A DNA stretch of 64,000 nucleotides from Palauibacter sp965207805 (GTDB taxonomy: Bacteria > Gemmatimonadota > Gemmatimonadetes > Palauibacterales > Palauibacteraceae). A program made the translations under genes and the position numbers. How positions within the stretch are numbered: position 1 is the stretch's first letter; every line of letters starts with the position of its first letter. The notes under the pieces were generated by a model. It did not search any database. It saw nothing but the letters and a program-made list of their open reading frames with translations, and was not told the origin of the DNA. Shown one piece after another: positions 1-8,586 of this stretch. The stretch lies in NCBI GenBank assembly GCA_965207805.1, contig OZ242312.1:3782001-3846000 (forward strand), in the 5' to 3' direction.

Positions 1-807
1 GTGTTCGAGCGCCTGTTCGGCGCCGGTGACTCGGCCGAGGACCGGGCGGCGCGCCGCCGCACGGACCGGAGCATGATCGACTGGATCGCGACCGAGGTCG
101 CCCGGCTCAGGAGGACGCTGGGCGCGGCGGACCGGGTCGCCCTGGACGAATACGTCGAGCACATCCGCGAGATCGAGCGCCGGATCCAGCTCGTGGAGGC
201 GCGCAACTCGAGCGGGGAGGAACGGGAGCTGCCGGAGGCGCCTTCCGGGGTCCCGGACTCCTTCGAGGAGCACATGCGGCTCATGTTCGACCTGCAACTC
301 CTCGCGCTGCAGACCGATCTCACCCGCGTCATCACCTTCAAGACCGGCTTCGACCAGTCCAACCGGACCTTCCCGGGGAGTGGGACGACGAAGTCCGTCC
401 ACGGGGCCTCGCACCACGGCAACGTCCCCGAGGACATCATGGATTTCAACAAGATCAACACGTATCGGCTCGGCCAGGTCGCGTACTTCCTGGAGAAGCT
501 GCGCGACACGGTGGAGGGTGACGCGTCGTTGCTCGACAAGACGGCGATCGTGTGGGGGTCGCCGATGGCGGATGGGAACCTGCACAACCACCGGCGCGCG
601 CCGCTGCTGATCATGGGCGGGGCGAACGGGACGCTCGAGGGTGGGGTCCACCTGCGGGCCCCGGACGGGACCCCGATGGCGAACGCGTTCGTGAGCCTCA
701 TGCGGAAGATCGGACACCCGCAGATGGCCTCCTTCGGCGACAGCGACGGGGTGTTCCCGCTCGAGTTCACGGGCGAGGCCGCCTCGGGCGGGAGCGGCGC
801 GAGATGA
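1..807 (+). CDS. DUF1552 family protein, 3' part
   Basis: This is the C-terminal 268 residues of a DUF1552 protein. The frame is open at the left edge, so the true start lies outside the window. The segments seen resemble the conserved C-terminal half of the family: an EYVEHIREIERRI helix, a DLTRVITFKTGFDQS strand and the SVHGASHHGN motif. Family members are exported, often by Tat, and occur beside DUF1592/DUF1588 proteins; their biochemical role is unknown. The stop overlaps the start of the next gene (ATGA at 804), so the two are probably co-translated. Confidence 0.85.
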   Translation: MFERLFGAGDSAEDRAARRRTDRSMIDWIATEVARLRRTLGAADRVALDEYVEHIREIERRIQLVEARNSSGEERELPEAPSGVPDSFEEHMRLMFDLQLLALQTDLTRVITFKTGFDQSNRTFPGSGTTKSVHGASHHGNVPEDIMDFNKINTYRLGQVAYFLEKLRDTVEGDASLLDKTAIVWGSPMADGNLHNHRRAPLLIMGGANGTLEGGVHLRAPDGTPMANAFVSLMRKIGHPQMASFGDSDGVFPLEFTGEAASGGSGAR

Positions 808-2813
808 AGAGCGGGTTGACCCGGTGCCTGCACCGCCGCGGGTCGCGCGGTGCGGTGCCCTGTGCGGTGGCGCTCCTGATCCTGGCGCTCCTCCCGGCGG
901 GGTCTGCCGCGCAGGAAGGGGCGTCCTCCGACGGCCGGCTGCTCGAAGCGGCGCGCGACGGGGCGGCGGAGGTCGTGCGCGCGCTCGTGGCGGACGGGGC
1001 GGACGTGAACTCGGCGCGGGGCGACGGGATGACCGCGCTGCACTTTGCCGCCGAGCGCGGCCACGCGGCCGTGGCCCGGGCGCTCATCGATGCGGGCGCG
1101 GCGGTCGACGCCGGGACGCGGATCGGCCGCTATGCGCCGCTGCACCTCGCCGCCCGCGGAGGGCACGGGCCCGTCGTCGCGCTCCTGCTCGAGGCCGGGG
1201 CCGACGCGAACGCCGCGACGACGAACAGCGGCGTGGCCGCGCTGCACCTCGCCGCCGCCGCCGTGGACGGCCGGCCGGCCGTGTCCGCGCTGCTCGACCA
1301 CGGCGCGGATCCGAACGCCCGGGAGGGGTCGGCGGGGCAGACACCCCTGATGTTCGCTGCCGCCGCGAACCGGCCGGCCGCCGCGGCCGCGCTGCTCAAG
1401 GCCGGCGCCGACCCCAGCATCACGACCGCCGTGGTCGACGTCCTGCCCAGCCTCGCGCTGGACCGGGAGGCCAACCGCCGCATGCGGGACCTCATCGGCG
1501 CCCCGCCGGAAACGCTCGGCCCGTACGGGCCCGAGGTGGACCCCGAAGCCGAGTGGCCGGGCGAGCCCGGCCCGGCCCACGTCCAGGCGGCGATCCGCGC
1601 CCAGCGCGAGTTCCTCCGCTCCGGCTTCGATGTCGGCGACGTCAGCGCACATTCGCTCGGCCGCGTGGGGCCCGACTACCCGGGCGGTCCCGACCTCATC
1701 CGTCCCCCGTACCGCGAGGTGCTCGTCGGCCGGACCGGCGGCATGACCGCGCTGCTGCACGCGGCCCGCGAGGGCCACATCGAGGCGGCCACGGCCCTTC
1801 TCGACGGCGGCGCGGACATCGACCAGGCGAGCGCGGACGCCACGAGTCCGCTCCTCATGGCGGCGCTCAACGGCCAGTTCGACCTCGCCCTCGTCCTCAT
1901 CGAACGCGGGGCGGATCCCGACCTCGCCGCCTCGACGGACGGGGCGACGCCCCTCTTCGCCGTCCTCCAGACCCAGTGGGCTCCGAAGTCCAACTACCCG
2001 CAGCCGCGCGCGCAAGACCTGCAGGAGGCCGGGCACATGGACGTGCTCCGCGCGCTGCTCGAAGCCGGCGCCGATCCCAACCCGCGCCTGAACACGCACC
2101 TGTGGTACTGGGAATACGGCCTCACGAAGATGGGGATCGATCTCACGGGGGCGACGCCGTTCTGGCGGGCCGCCTTCGCCCAGGATATCGAGGCGATGAA
2201 GCTGCTCGTCGCGCACGGGGCGGATCCGAACATCCCCACGCGCTGGCCCGAGGTCGGGATGCGGGAACGGCGGCAGCAGGACGGCCGGCAGCAGGAGGAT
2301 TCCGCGCTGCCCTGGATCCCGGAGGGCGCGCCCAACGCCTGGCCGATCCACGCCGCCGCGGGCGGAGGTTACCTGGGTCTCGGCGCGTTCAGCGTCCGCA
2401 ACCGGCCCGACCAGTTCATCCCCGCCGTGAAGTACCTGATCGAGGAACTCGGCGCGGACGTCGACCAGCGCGACTCGTGGCTCTACACGCCGATGCACTA
2501 CGCCGCCTCGCGCGGCGACAACGAACTCATCGAGTACCTCGTGTCGCAGGGCGGGGACGTCACCGCGATCACCCGCCTCGGGCAGTCCACGGCGGACATG
2601 GCGCGCGGCGGCCGGGCCGGGTTCTTCACCCGCGTCCCGTACCCGGAGACGGTCGACTTGCTCACGAGTCTCGGCGCAACGCTCGAGTGCCTCCACACGC
2701 ACTTCCTCGACACCGGCGACTCCTGCCCCGGCGCCGGCATCGACGACCCCTGGGCCCCCGCAGCGACGGACGCGGAGGAGAAGTCCGACAGCGGTAAGAA
2801 GGAGAAATCATGA
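804..2813 (+). CDS. exported ankyrin-repeat protein
   Basis: This 669-residue protein has an N-terminal signal peptide (hydrophobic stretch around residues 20-36, cleavage probably after AGSAA) followed by ankyrin repeats across most of its length. Recognisable units carry the TALHFAAERGH, APLHLAARGGH and TPLMFAAA signatures with GADP/GADV turns, in an N-terminal block (about residues 45-215) and a second block from about 310. A linker of about 100 residues without clear repeats separates them. Ankyrin repeats bind protein partners; the partner is unknown. The start overlaps the DUF1552 stop and the stop overlaps the next start, so this is the middle of an operon of exported proteins. Confidence 0.9.
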   Translation: MKSGLTRCLHRRGSRGAVPCAVALLILALLPAGSAAQEGASSDGRLLEAARDGAAEVVRALVADGADVNSARGDGMTALHFAAERGHAAVARALIDAGAAVDAGTRIGRYAPLHLAARGGHGPVVALLLEAGADANAATTNSGVAALHLAAAAVDGRPAVSALLDHGADPNAREGSAGQTPLMFAAAANRPAAAAALLKAGADPSITTAVVDVLPSLALDREANRRMRDLIGAPPETLGPYGPEVDPEAEWPGEPGPAHVQAAIRAQREFLRSGFDVGDVSAHSLGRVGPDYPGGPDLIRPPYREVLVGRTGGMTALLHAAREGHIEAATALLDGGADIDQASADATSPLLMAALNGQFDLALVLIERGADPDLAASTDGATPLFAVLQTQWAPKSNYPQPRAQDLQEAGHMDVLRALLEAGADPNPRLNTHLWYWEYGLTKMGIDLTGATPFWRAAFAQDIEAMKLLVAHGADPNIPTRWPEVGMRERRQQDGRQQEDSALPWIPEGAPNAWPIHAAAGGGYLGLGAFSVRNRPDQFIPAVKYLIEELGADVDQRDSWLYTPMHYAASRGDNELIEYLVSQGGDVTAITRLGQSTADMARGGRAGFFTRVPYPETVDLLTSLGATLECLHTHFLDTGDSCPGAGIDDPWAPAATDAEEKSDSGKKEKS

Positions 2814-3982
2814 GAACCCGGCCGTTCCTCCCGGGCTTCGCGCCTGCCGCCGTCGTTGCCGCCGCCGTTGCCTTCGCGGGCTGCGACGGCGGGGAACCCG
2901 CGGCGGCCGCGACGGCGAGCGGATCCAACGGCGCCATCGTGAAGGGCGGAGACGACCGCACTGGGCCCTACGATCCCGTCGCCGGCTGGTGGAAGGGCGC
3001 GCCCGACCATGACGACGAGTGGGGCTGGGGACAGGTGGCCGGTGTCGCCGTGGACCACCCGGACCGCATCATCGTCGTGACCCGCGGCGACTGGCCCGCT
3101 GACCGGTCGGACCCCCGCGAGGACCGGTTGCGCCGCACGAACTACATCGTCGTCGCGAACGGAAACGGCGAGATCGTGGAACAGTGGGCCCAGTGGGACT
3201 CGATCTTCACTCTCCCGCACCAGGTGTACATCAACCCCTACGACCCCGACCGGCACGTGTGGGTGGTCGACAGCGGCGGCGGGGCCGGGCACATGCAGGT
3301 CGTCAAGTTCACGAACGACGGCAGCGAGATCGCGATGCGCCTCGGCGAACGCGACCACCCGAAGACGCGCGAGGCCGCCCGCGCCCGATCCGACTGGGGC
3401 CCGTACACCTACGGCTGGCCGTCGAAGCTCGCGTTCCTCCCGGACGGGAGCTTCCTCCTCGCCGACGGGTACTGGAACTCGCGCATCATCAAGTATTCCG
3501 AAGACGGAGAGTTCATCATGCAGTGGGGCGCCCTCGGCACCGGACCCGGAGAGTTCGATCTCCTGCATGGCCTCGCGGTGGACGAGGACCGGGTCTACGT
3601 CGCGGACCGCCAGAATGAGCGCCTCCAGTTGTTTACGCACGACGGCGAGTTCATCGAGGAATGGCCGAACATCTTCGATCCCGTGAATATCTGGCTCGAC
3701 GAGAACGGCGCCGTTTGGGTCCTGGACGCGAGCCTGAACCGCGTCCTGAAATACGACCGGGACGGCGTCCTTCAGGATTACTGGGGTGCCTACGGAGCGG
3801 CCGGCGCCATCGGGCGGGGGATCTGGCCCGGCGGGCTCTCGCTGCCGCACCAGATGGACATGGACGAGGACGGAAACCTATATATCGCGTCCTACAGCGG
3901 GGGATGGATCAACAAGTTCACCCCCAAGCCGGACGCGGACCCGGGCAGACTCCTGGGGCCGCGACTCCTGCTGGCTCGCTGA
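2810..3982 (+). CDS. NHL-repeat (peptidylglycine lyase-like) beta-propeller protein
   Basis: This 390-residue protein begins with a short exported segment whose Cys in the AFAGC context could be a lipoprotein Cys. NHL-type propeller blades follow, recognisable by GxFxxPHGLAVD-like units: LPHQVYINPYDP, FDLLHGLAVDEDRVYVADRQNERLQLF and LPHQMDMDEDGNLYIA. The arrangement resembles the lyase domain of peptidyl-alpha-hydroxyglycine amidating lyases, but activity cannot be judged from sequence alone. The ATG overlaps the ankyrin gene stop (ATGA). Substrate unknown; probably a periplasmic or surface protein. Confidence 0.85.
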   Translation: MRTRPFLPGFAPAAVVAAAVAFAGCDGGEPAAAATASGSNGAIVKGGDDRTGPYDPVAGWWKGAPDHDDEWGWGQVAGVAVDHPDRIIVVTRGDWPADRSDPREDRLRRTNYIVVANGNGEIVEQWAQWDSIFTLPHQVYINPYDPDRHVWVVDSGGGAGHMQVVKFTNDGSEIAMRLGERDHPKTREAARARSDWGPYTYGWPSKLAFLPDGSFLLADGYWNSRIIKYSEDGEFIMQWGALGTGPGEFDLLHGLAVDEDRVYVADRQNERLQLFTHDGEFIEEWPNIFDPVNIWLDENGAVWVLDASLNRVLKYDRDGVLQDYWGAYGAAGAIGRGIWPGGLSLPHQMDMDEDGNLYIASYSGGWINKFTPKPDADPGRLLGPRLLLAR

Positions 3983-3995
3983 AGCCGGACGCCGC

Positions 3996-5351
3996 ATGAG
4001 TCGCAGGCAACGCCACCTGTTCCTCCGGGGCAGGCTACGCGCCTTCGCTTCCGTGGCCGTAGCGGCTGTCGCGGTCGTCGCGTGCGGAGACCCCCCGACC
4101 GGCCCGCCGGATCCGGATCCGGTCGACCCGCCGCCGGTCGCCCCTCCCGACCCGCCGCCTCCGCCTCCCGTCGCGGCGCAGATCGTGCCCTGCGCGGGCG
4201 GTTCGGCCGACGGGTTCCCGTGCCATCGCGTAGATCTCGCGGCGCACGTACCTGTGCGCGACCTGAGCCCGGGACGGACGCTCAGGGGATCGGTGCGCGA
4301 CTGGGCCGTGAACGACATCTGGGGGTGGACGGACCCGCAGACGGGCGTGGAGTACGCGCTGGTGGGCCGTCACGACGGGCTCGCCATCGTCGATCTCTCG
4401 ACCCCGACCGAACCGCGCCCCATCGCCTTCCTGCCCTCCGCGACCTCGTACAGCGACTGGCGCGACATGAAGGTGTACGAGAATCACGCATACGTCGTCG
4501 CCGACAACATCACGGGACACGGGATGCAGGTGCTCGACCTCACCCGGCTTCGGGGGCTCACGGAGTTCACGGAGTTGGGGGCGGACGCGCGCTACCGGCG
4601 GGTGAGCGCGGTGCACAACATCGCGATCAACGAGGAGACCGGCTTCGCCTACGCCGTCGGCAGCAACTCCGGCGCCGAAACCTGCGGGGGCGGCCTGCAC
4701 ATGATCGACCTCTCGGACCCGAAGAACCCGAGCTTCGCCGGTTGCCACGCCGCGGAGGGGACCGGATTCCGGGGCACCGGCTACACGCACGACGTCCAGT
4801 GCGTCGTGTATCGGGGGCCGGACGCGGAGCACGCGGGCCGCGAGATCTGCATCGGCTCGAACGAGACCGCGATCGTCGTGTCCGACGTGACCGACAAGGC
4901 GAACCCGGTGACGCTGTCGACCGCCACGTACGCGGACCGCGACTACATCCACCAGGGCTGGCTCAGCGAAGACCACCGGTACTTCTACCAGAACGACGAA
5001 AACGACGAGCGGAACAACCGGGTCTCGCGGACGCGCCTGCTCGTGTGGGACCTCGCCGACCTCGACGATCCGGTTCTCGTGAAGGAGCATCTGGGTCCGA
5101 GCGAGGCGGTCGACCACAACCTCTACGTGCACGGCAGCCTGATCTATCACTCCAACTACACGTTCGGCGTGCGTATCCTCGACATCTCGGACCCCGCCAA
5201 TCCCGTGGAACGCGGCTACTTCGACACGGTGCCGGACCGGGACGACCGGACGTTCGACGGCTCCTGGTCGACCTACCCCTGGTTCGAGAGCGGCATCTTC
5301 GTGGCCTCGAGCTGGGACGAGGGCCTCTTCGTCCTTCGCCTGCAGCAGTAG
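3996..5351 (+). CDS. choice-of-anchor B family (LVIVD-repeat) lipoprotein
   Basis: This is a 451-residue exported protein. A basic N-terminus and hydrophobic helix end in VAVVAC, a lipobox-like site, followed by a Pro/Asp-rich linker (about residues 31-62). The rest is an LVIVD-type propeller with repeated motifs of the form GLAIVDLSTPTEPR, GLHMIDLSDPKNPS and GVRILDISDPANPV, and HD/HN-rich loops. Such proteins are called choice-of-anchor B in many marine bacteria and have no known enzymatic role. It lies 13 bp after the NHL gene and is probably the last gene of this operon; the next gene is convergent. Confidence 0.87.
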   Translation: MSRRQRHLFLRGRLRAFASVAVAAVAVVACGDPPTGPPDPDPVDPPPVAPPDPPPPPPVAAQIVPCAGGSADGFPCHRVDLAAHVPVRDLSPGRTLRGSVRDWAVNDIWGWTDPQTGVEYALVGRHDGLAIVDLSTPTEPRPIAFLPSATSYSDWRDMKVYENHAYVVADNITGHGMQVLDLTRLRGLTEFTELGADARYRRVSAVHNIAINEETGFAYAVGSNSGAETCGGGLHMIDLSDPKNPSFAGCHAAEGTGFRGTGYTHDVQCVVYRGPDAEHAGREICIGSNETAIVVSDVTDKANPVTLSTATYADRDYIHQGWLSEDHRYFYQNDENDERNNRVSRTRLLVWDLADLDDPVLVKEHLGPSEAVDHNLYVHGSLIYHSNYTFGVRILDISDPANPVERGYFDTVPDRDDRTFDGSWSTYPWFESGIFVASSWDEGLFVLRLQQ

Positions 5352-5369
5352 CCGCGTCTCAGGAGCACG

Positions 5370-6224
5370 TCACAGCTTCAGGGGCCGCTTCTCGATCCGG
5401 CGGAGCCCGAGCCACGCGATGCCGGTCCACAGGACGAAGTGGTAGGCGGCCAGTCCCGTCGCTCCCCAGTCCCAGGTCACGCCGGACCCGAAACCCGCGA
5501 CGAGATCGTTGATGACTCCAGTGGGAAAGATGACGAACGACAGTACCGTCCGGACTGACTCCGCCGCCGTCCAGTTCTCCACAATGATGGGGTTCGCGAG
5601 CAGCGACCCCACAGCCCCGGAGAGCAGGTAGTAGAGCACCCCGATGAGGGCGGCCCGGCGGATGCCGAGGGCGGTGACGGCGAAGCTGATCGAGCATGCG
5701 AGCACACCGGTGAGGCACACGCTCACCACCTCTCCCACCTCCGTGGCCGGCACGGTGCCGGCCGGCAGGACGGCGACCGCGCCCGTCAGACCGAAAATCG
5801 CGAGCGTGGCGACCGTCGCGATCTGTATGCCGGCGTACCGCTGCAGGTAGAACGAGCGCAGCGGCATCGGATGCTGCGCCCACAGCATGATCGCGCCGCT
5901 GCGCCGCTCGCCCGCGACGATGCCGCCCGGCATCAGGAAGGCGACGAGGATCGTGCCGAAGCCGAAGGCGAGGTTCAACAGGCTGAAGAGGAGGACCGTG
6001 ACCGCCCCGCGCGTCATGACTTCGATCTGCTCGCTGGTCGGCTCGGCGCCGCCTTCCATCGCCTCCCCCACGGCCTGCATGCGCTCGAGGGTCTCCGCCA
6101 CGGGGTAGGCGCGCGAGAGGACCAGGACTGCGGCGCCGAACAGGAACACGACCAGCGCGAACTTCCACCTGCGGCGCACCGCGTCCCGGAGGGAGGCCCT
6201 GACGATGTTCATCGCACCGTTCAT
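5370..6224 (-). CDS. ABC-2 type transporter permease
   Basis: This is a 284-residue integral membrane protein with about six hydrophobic segments (around residues 22-40, 70-95, 118-145, 150-175, 185-205 and 250-275) and a cytoplasmic N-terminal helix. The layout matches ABC-2 permeases. Its start overlaps the stop of the ATPase gene upstream on the same strand (ATGA at 6221-6224), so together they form a two-gene exporter. The substrate cannot be told from sequence; relatives export antibiotics, lipids or act in gliding and copper systems. Confidence 0.85.
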   Translation of the reverse strand: MNGAMNIVRASLRDAVRRRWKFALVVFLFGAAVLVLSRAYPVAETLERMQAVGEAMEGGAEPTSEQIEVMTRGAVTVLLFSLLNLAFGFGTILVAFLMPGGIVAGERRSGAIMLWAQHPMPLRSFYLQRYAGIQIATVATLAIFGLTGAVAVLPAGTVPATEVGEVVSVCLTGVLACSISFAVTALGIRRAALIGVLYYLLSGAVGSLLANPIIVENWTAAESVRTVLSFVIFPTGVINDLVAGFGSGVTWDWGATGLAAYHFVLWTGIAWLGLRRIEKRPLKL

Positions 6225-6937
6225 GAGACCGCCCCTTCCAGCCCGACGAACTCCGCCTCAAGGAACTCGCGCGTGAACCCGCCTTCCGGTGGCTGCACGA
6301 TACGCCCGCGCCCCTGGTCGATCAGGAGCACGCGGTCGCTCATCATCGCCAGTTCGCCGAGGTCGTGGCTCGCGACGAGGATCGTGGACTGGCCGCGAAT
6401 CTCCTCGATCCGTCGGCGGAGACGGATGCGCTGCCCGGGGTCCAGTCCCGACTCGGGCTCGTCCAGGAAGAGCAGTCCGGTCGGCCGCATCAGGGACATG
6501 GCGAGCGCCAGCCGGCGCCGCATTCCCTTGGAGAGCGCGTCGGCGGGACCGTCGGTGTCGTAGTCCAGCCCGGCCAGACGACACGCGCGCTCGATATCGG
6601 CGTCGGGACCGGCCGCAGCCGCCGCGAGAGCGAGCAGGCCGTCGCACGTCCACCCCGGCGGGAGCACCGTGTCTTCCGCGAGGTAGCCGATCCCGTTCCG
6701 GCGCCGGTAGTCCGCCGGGCCCGAGCCGGACACCGTGGCTTCGCCCTCGATCGGCGCCAGCACACCCAGCAGCGTGCGGAAGAGGGTCGTCTTGCCCGAG
6801 CCGTTGGGCCCGACCACCGCGAGCACCTCGCCGGGCACGATGTCGAGGGAGAGCCCACCCAGCACCGGTCGCCCCCGGCGATACCCCACACCCAGCGCGC
6901 GAAGCCTCAGTTCCGCCGGTCCGCCTTCGGTCGTCAT
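6221..6937 (-). CDS. ABC transporter ATP-binding protein
   Basis: This is a 238-residue ABC ATPase. The Walker A is GPNGSGKT at about residues 43-50, the signature-like segment is LSKGMRRRLALA, Walker B is GLLFLDEPESGLD, and the switch His lies in VASHDLGEL. It pairs with the ABC-2 permease directly downstream, with overlapping codons. It contains no membrane segment. Drives export by ATP hydrolysis at the inner membrane; substrate unknown. Confidence 0.92.
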   Translation of the reverse strand: MTTEGGPAELRLRALGVGYRRGRPVLGGLSLDIVPGEVLAVVGPNGSGKTTLFRTLLGVLAPIEGEATVSGSGPADYRRRNGIGYLAEDTVLPPGWTCDGLLALAAAAAGPDADIERACRLAGLDYDTDGPADALSKGMRRRLALAMSLMRPTGLLFLDEPESGLDPGQRIRLRRRIEEIRGQSTILVASHDLGELAMMSDRVLLIDQGRGRIVQPPEGGFTREFLEAEFVGLEGAVS

Positions 6938-7039
6938 GTCGATTTCACTCTCCTGACGTTTTCAGCGACATGCTGAAATACACTATCCACTGAACGCGTA
7001 TTCCAGTGCCGTGTCCCAAAACACCAGCCCGCCGACCCA

Positions 7040-8473
7040 TCAATAGCGGCCGAGTCGCTCTCGATAGGAGCGCATCTCCCGCTTCAGGACCGGCGCCAGC
7101 AGGTACAGGCCGAGAAGATTGGGAATCGCGACCACATAGATCACGGCGTCGGAGAGATCGATCAGTGCTCCCAGTTGCAGGCTCGCGCCCAGGACCACGA
7201 AACCGCAGAAGAACAGCTTGAAGCCGGCTTCCACGGTTCGGTTCTCGCCCGTCAGATAGGTGAGAGACTTCAGGCCGTAGTAGCTCCACGAAATCATGGT
7301 GGAGAAGGCGAACAGCACCGCCGCCACCGAGAGGGGCACGGGCGACCACGAGAGCGTGCTCTCGAACGCCGTCTTGGTCATCTCGATGCCGGTGATGCCG
7401 GTGTCGGCCAGCGCCGGGTCGTAGACCGTCGTGATGATGACCAGCGCCGTCATCGTGCAGATGACCACCGTGTCGATGAACGGCTCCAGCAGGCCGACGA
7501 AGCCCTCGGTGGACGGTTCGTCGGTCTGCACCGCCGAGTGCGCGATGGCGGCGGAGCCGAGGCCGGCCTCGTTCGAGAACACGGCCCGCCGGAACCCGAT
7601 GATCATCACGCCGATCATGCCGCCGCCGATGCTGTCCGCCGAGAACGCCCCCTCCCAGATCTGAACGATGGCGCCGGGCAGCCGGTCGGCGTTCAGCCCG
7701 ATGATCGCCAGCGCCGACAGCACGTAGAGCACGGCCATGAAGGGCACCAGCCTGGAGGTCACGCGGGCGATGCTCCTGATGCCGCCGACGGTGACCAGCG
7801 CCACCGCGCCGGCCATGACGACGCCCAGCAGCCAGGCCTTGTCGCTGAAGAAGCTGCCCTCGGCGCCCGTCACCTCGATCAGGATGGCGGCCGCCTGGTT
7901 GGACTGGAACATGTTGCCGATGCCGAGGCAGCCCAGGACCATGGTGGCGGCGTAGAACATCCCCAGGCCGCGGCCGATCCCGGGCAGGTTCCGCAGCTCG
8001 AGGCCGTGCTGCAGGTAGTACATCGGGCCCCCGCTGACGGAGCCGTCCGGGTTGGTGCGGCGATACTTCACCGCCAGCGTGCACTCGGCGAACTTCGTGC
8101 TCATGCCGAGCAGCCCGGCGATGATCAGCCAGAGCGTGGCCCCGGGCCCGCCCAGCGAGATCGCCACGGCCACGCCCGCGATGTTCCCGATCCCGACCGT
8201 ACCCGACACGGCGGTCGCGAGCGCCTGAAAGGGCGTCACCTCGCCCGGCTGCGAGGGATCCGTGTAGCGGCCCCGGACCAGGTCGAGCGCATGCTTGAAG
8301 CCGCGAACGTTGATGAAGCCCAGGTAGAGGGTGAAGAACGCGCCCCCGGCGATGAGCCACGCCACGATGAGCGGTATCTCGACCCCGCCGACCGGCACGG
8401 AGAAGAAGATGAACTCCGATACCGCGTCCGCCACCGGCCGCATGACCCTGTTGACGAACTCGTCGACACCCAT
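7040..8473 (-). CDS. AGCS family sodium:amino-acid symporter
   Basis: This 477-residue polytopic membrane protein belongs to the alanine/glycine:cation symporter family. Evidence is the TAVSGTVGIGNIAGVA segment, the SGGPMYYLQ motif and the SNEAGLGSAAIAHSA motif, with about ten or more membrane helices. It imports small amino acids with Na+ in characterised relatives. It is transcribed divergently from xsc-tpa across a gap of about 110 bp, which suggests that it supplies taurine or an alanine co-substrate to that pathway. This is an inference; the tpa reaction uses pyruvate and releases alanine, so alanine exchange is equally possible. Confidence 0.9.
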   Translation of the reverse strand: MGVDEFVNRVMRPVADAVSEFIFFSVPVGGVEIPLIVAWLIAGGAFFTLYLGFINVRGFKHALDLVRGRYTDPSQPGEVTPFQALATAVSGTVGIGNIAGVAVAISLGGPGATLWLIIAGLLGMSTKFAECTLAVKYRRTNPDGSVSGGPMYYLQHGLELRNLPGIGRGLGMFYAATMVLGCLGIGNMFQSNQAAAILIEVTGAEGSFFSDKAWLLGVVMAGAVALVTVGGIRSIARVTSRLVPFMAVLYVLSALAIIGLNADRLPGAIVQIWEGAFSADSIGGGMIGVMIIGFRRAVFSNEAGLGSAAIAHSAVQTDEPSTEGFVGLLEPFIDTVVICTMTALVIITTVYDPALADTGITGIEMTKTAFESTLSWSPVPLSVAAVLFAFSTMISWSYYGLKSLTYLTGENRTVEAGFKLFFCGFVVLGASLQLGALIDLSDAVIYVVAIPNLLGLYLLAPVLKREMRSYRERLGRY

Positions 8474-8586
8474 GGGGCCATACTACGTTTCCCGCGTTGC
8501 ACGCGCCCGCGCCGGGACAACGGGCGACGAAAACGATCGACGGCTCCGCGAGAGTCGGAGACTGGAGGCTGGACGTGCCGAAGAGA

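Noticed and set aside
552..2813. Long alternative frames on both strands across GC-rich genes, for example opposite the ankyrin and S9 peptidase genes
   Set aside because: They have low-complexity Arg/Pro/Gly-rich composition typical of frame shadows in GC-rich DNA, and each lies over a gene with clear family motifs.
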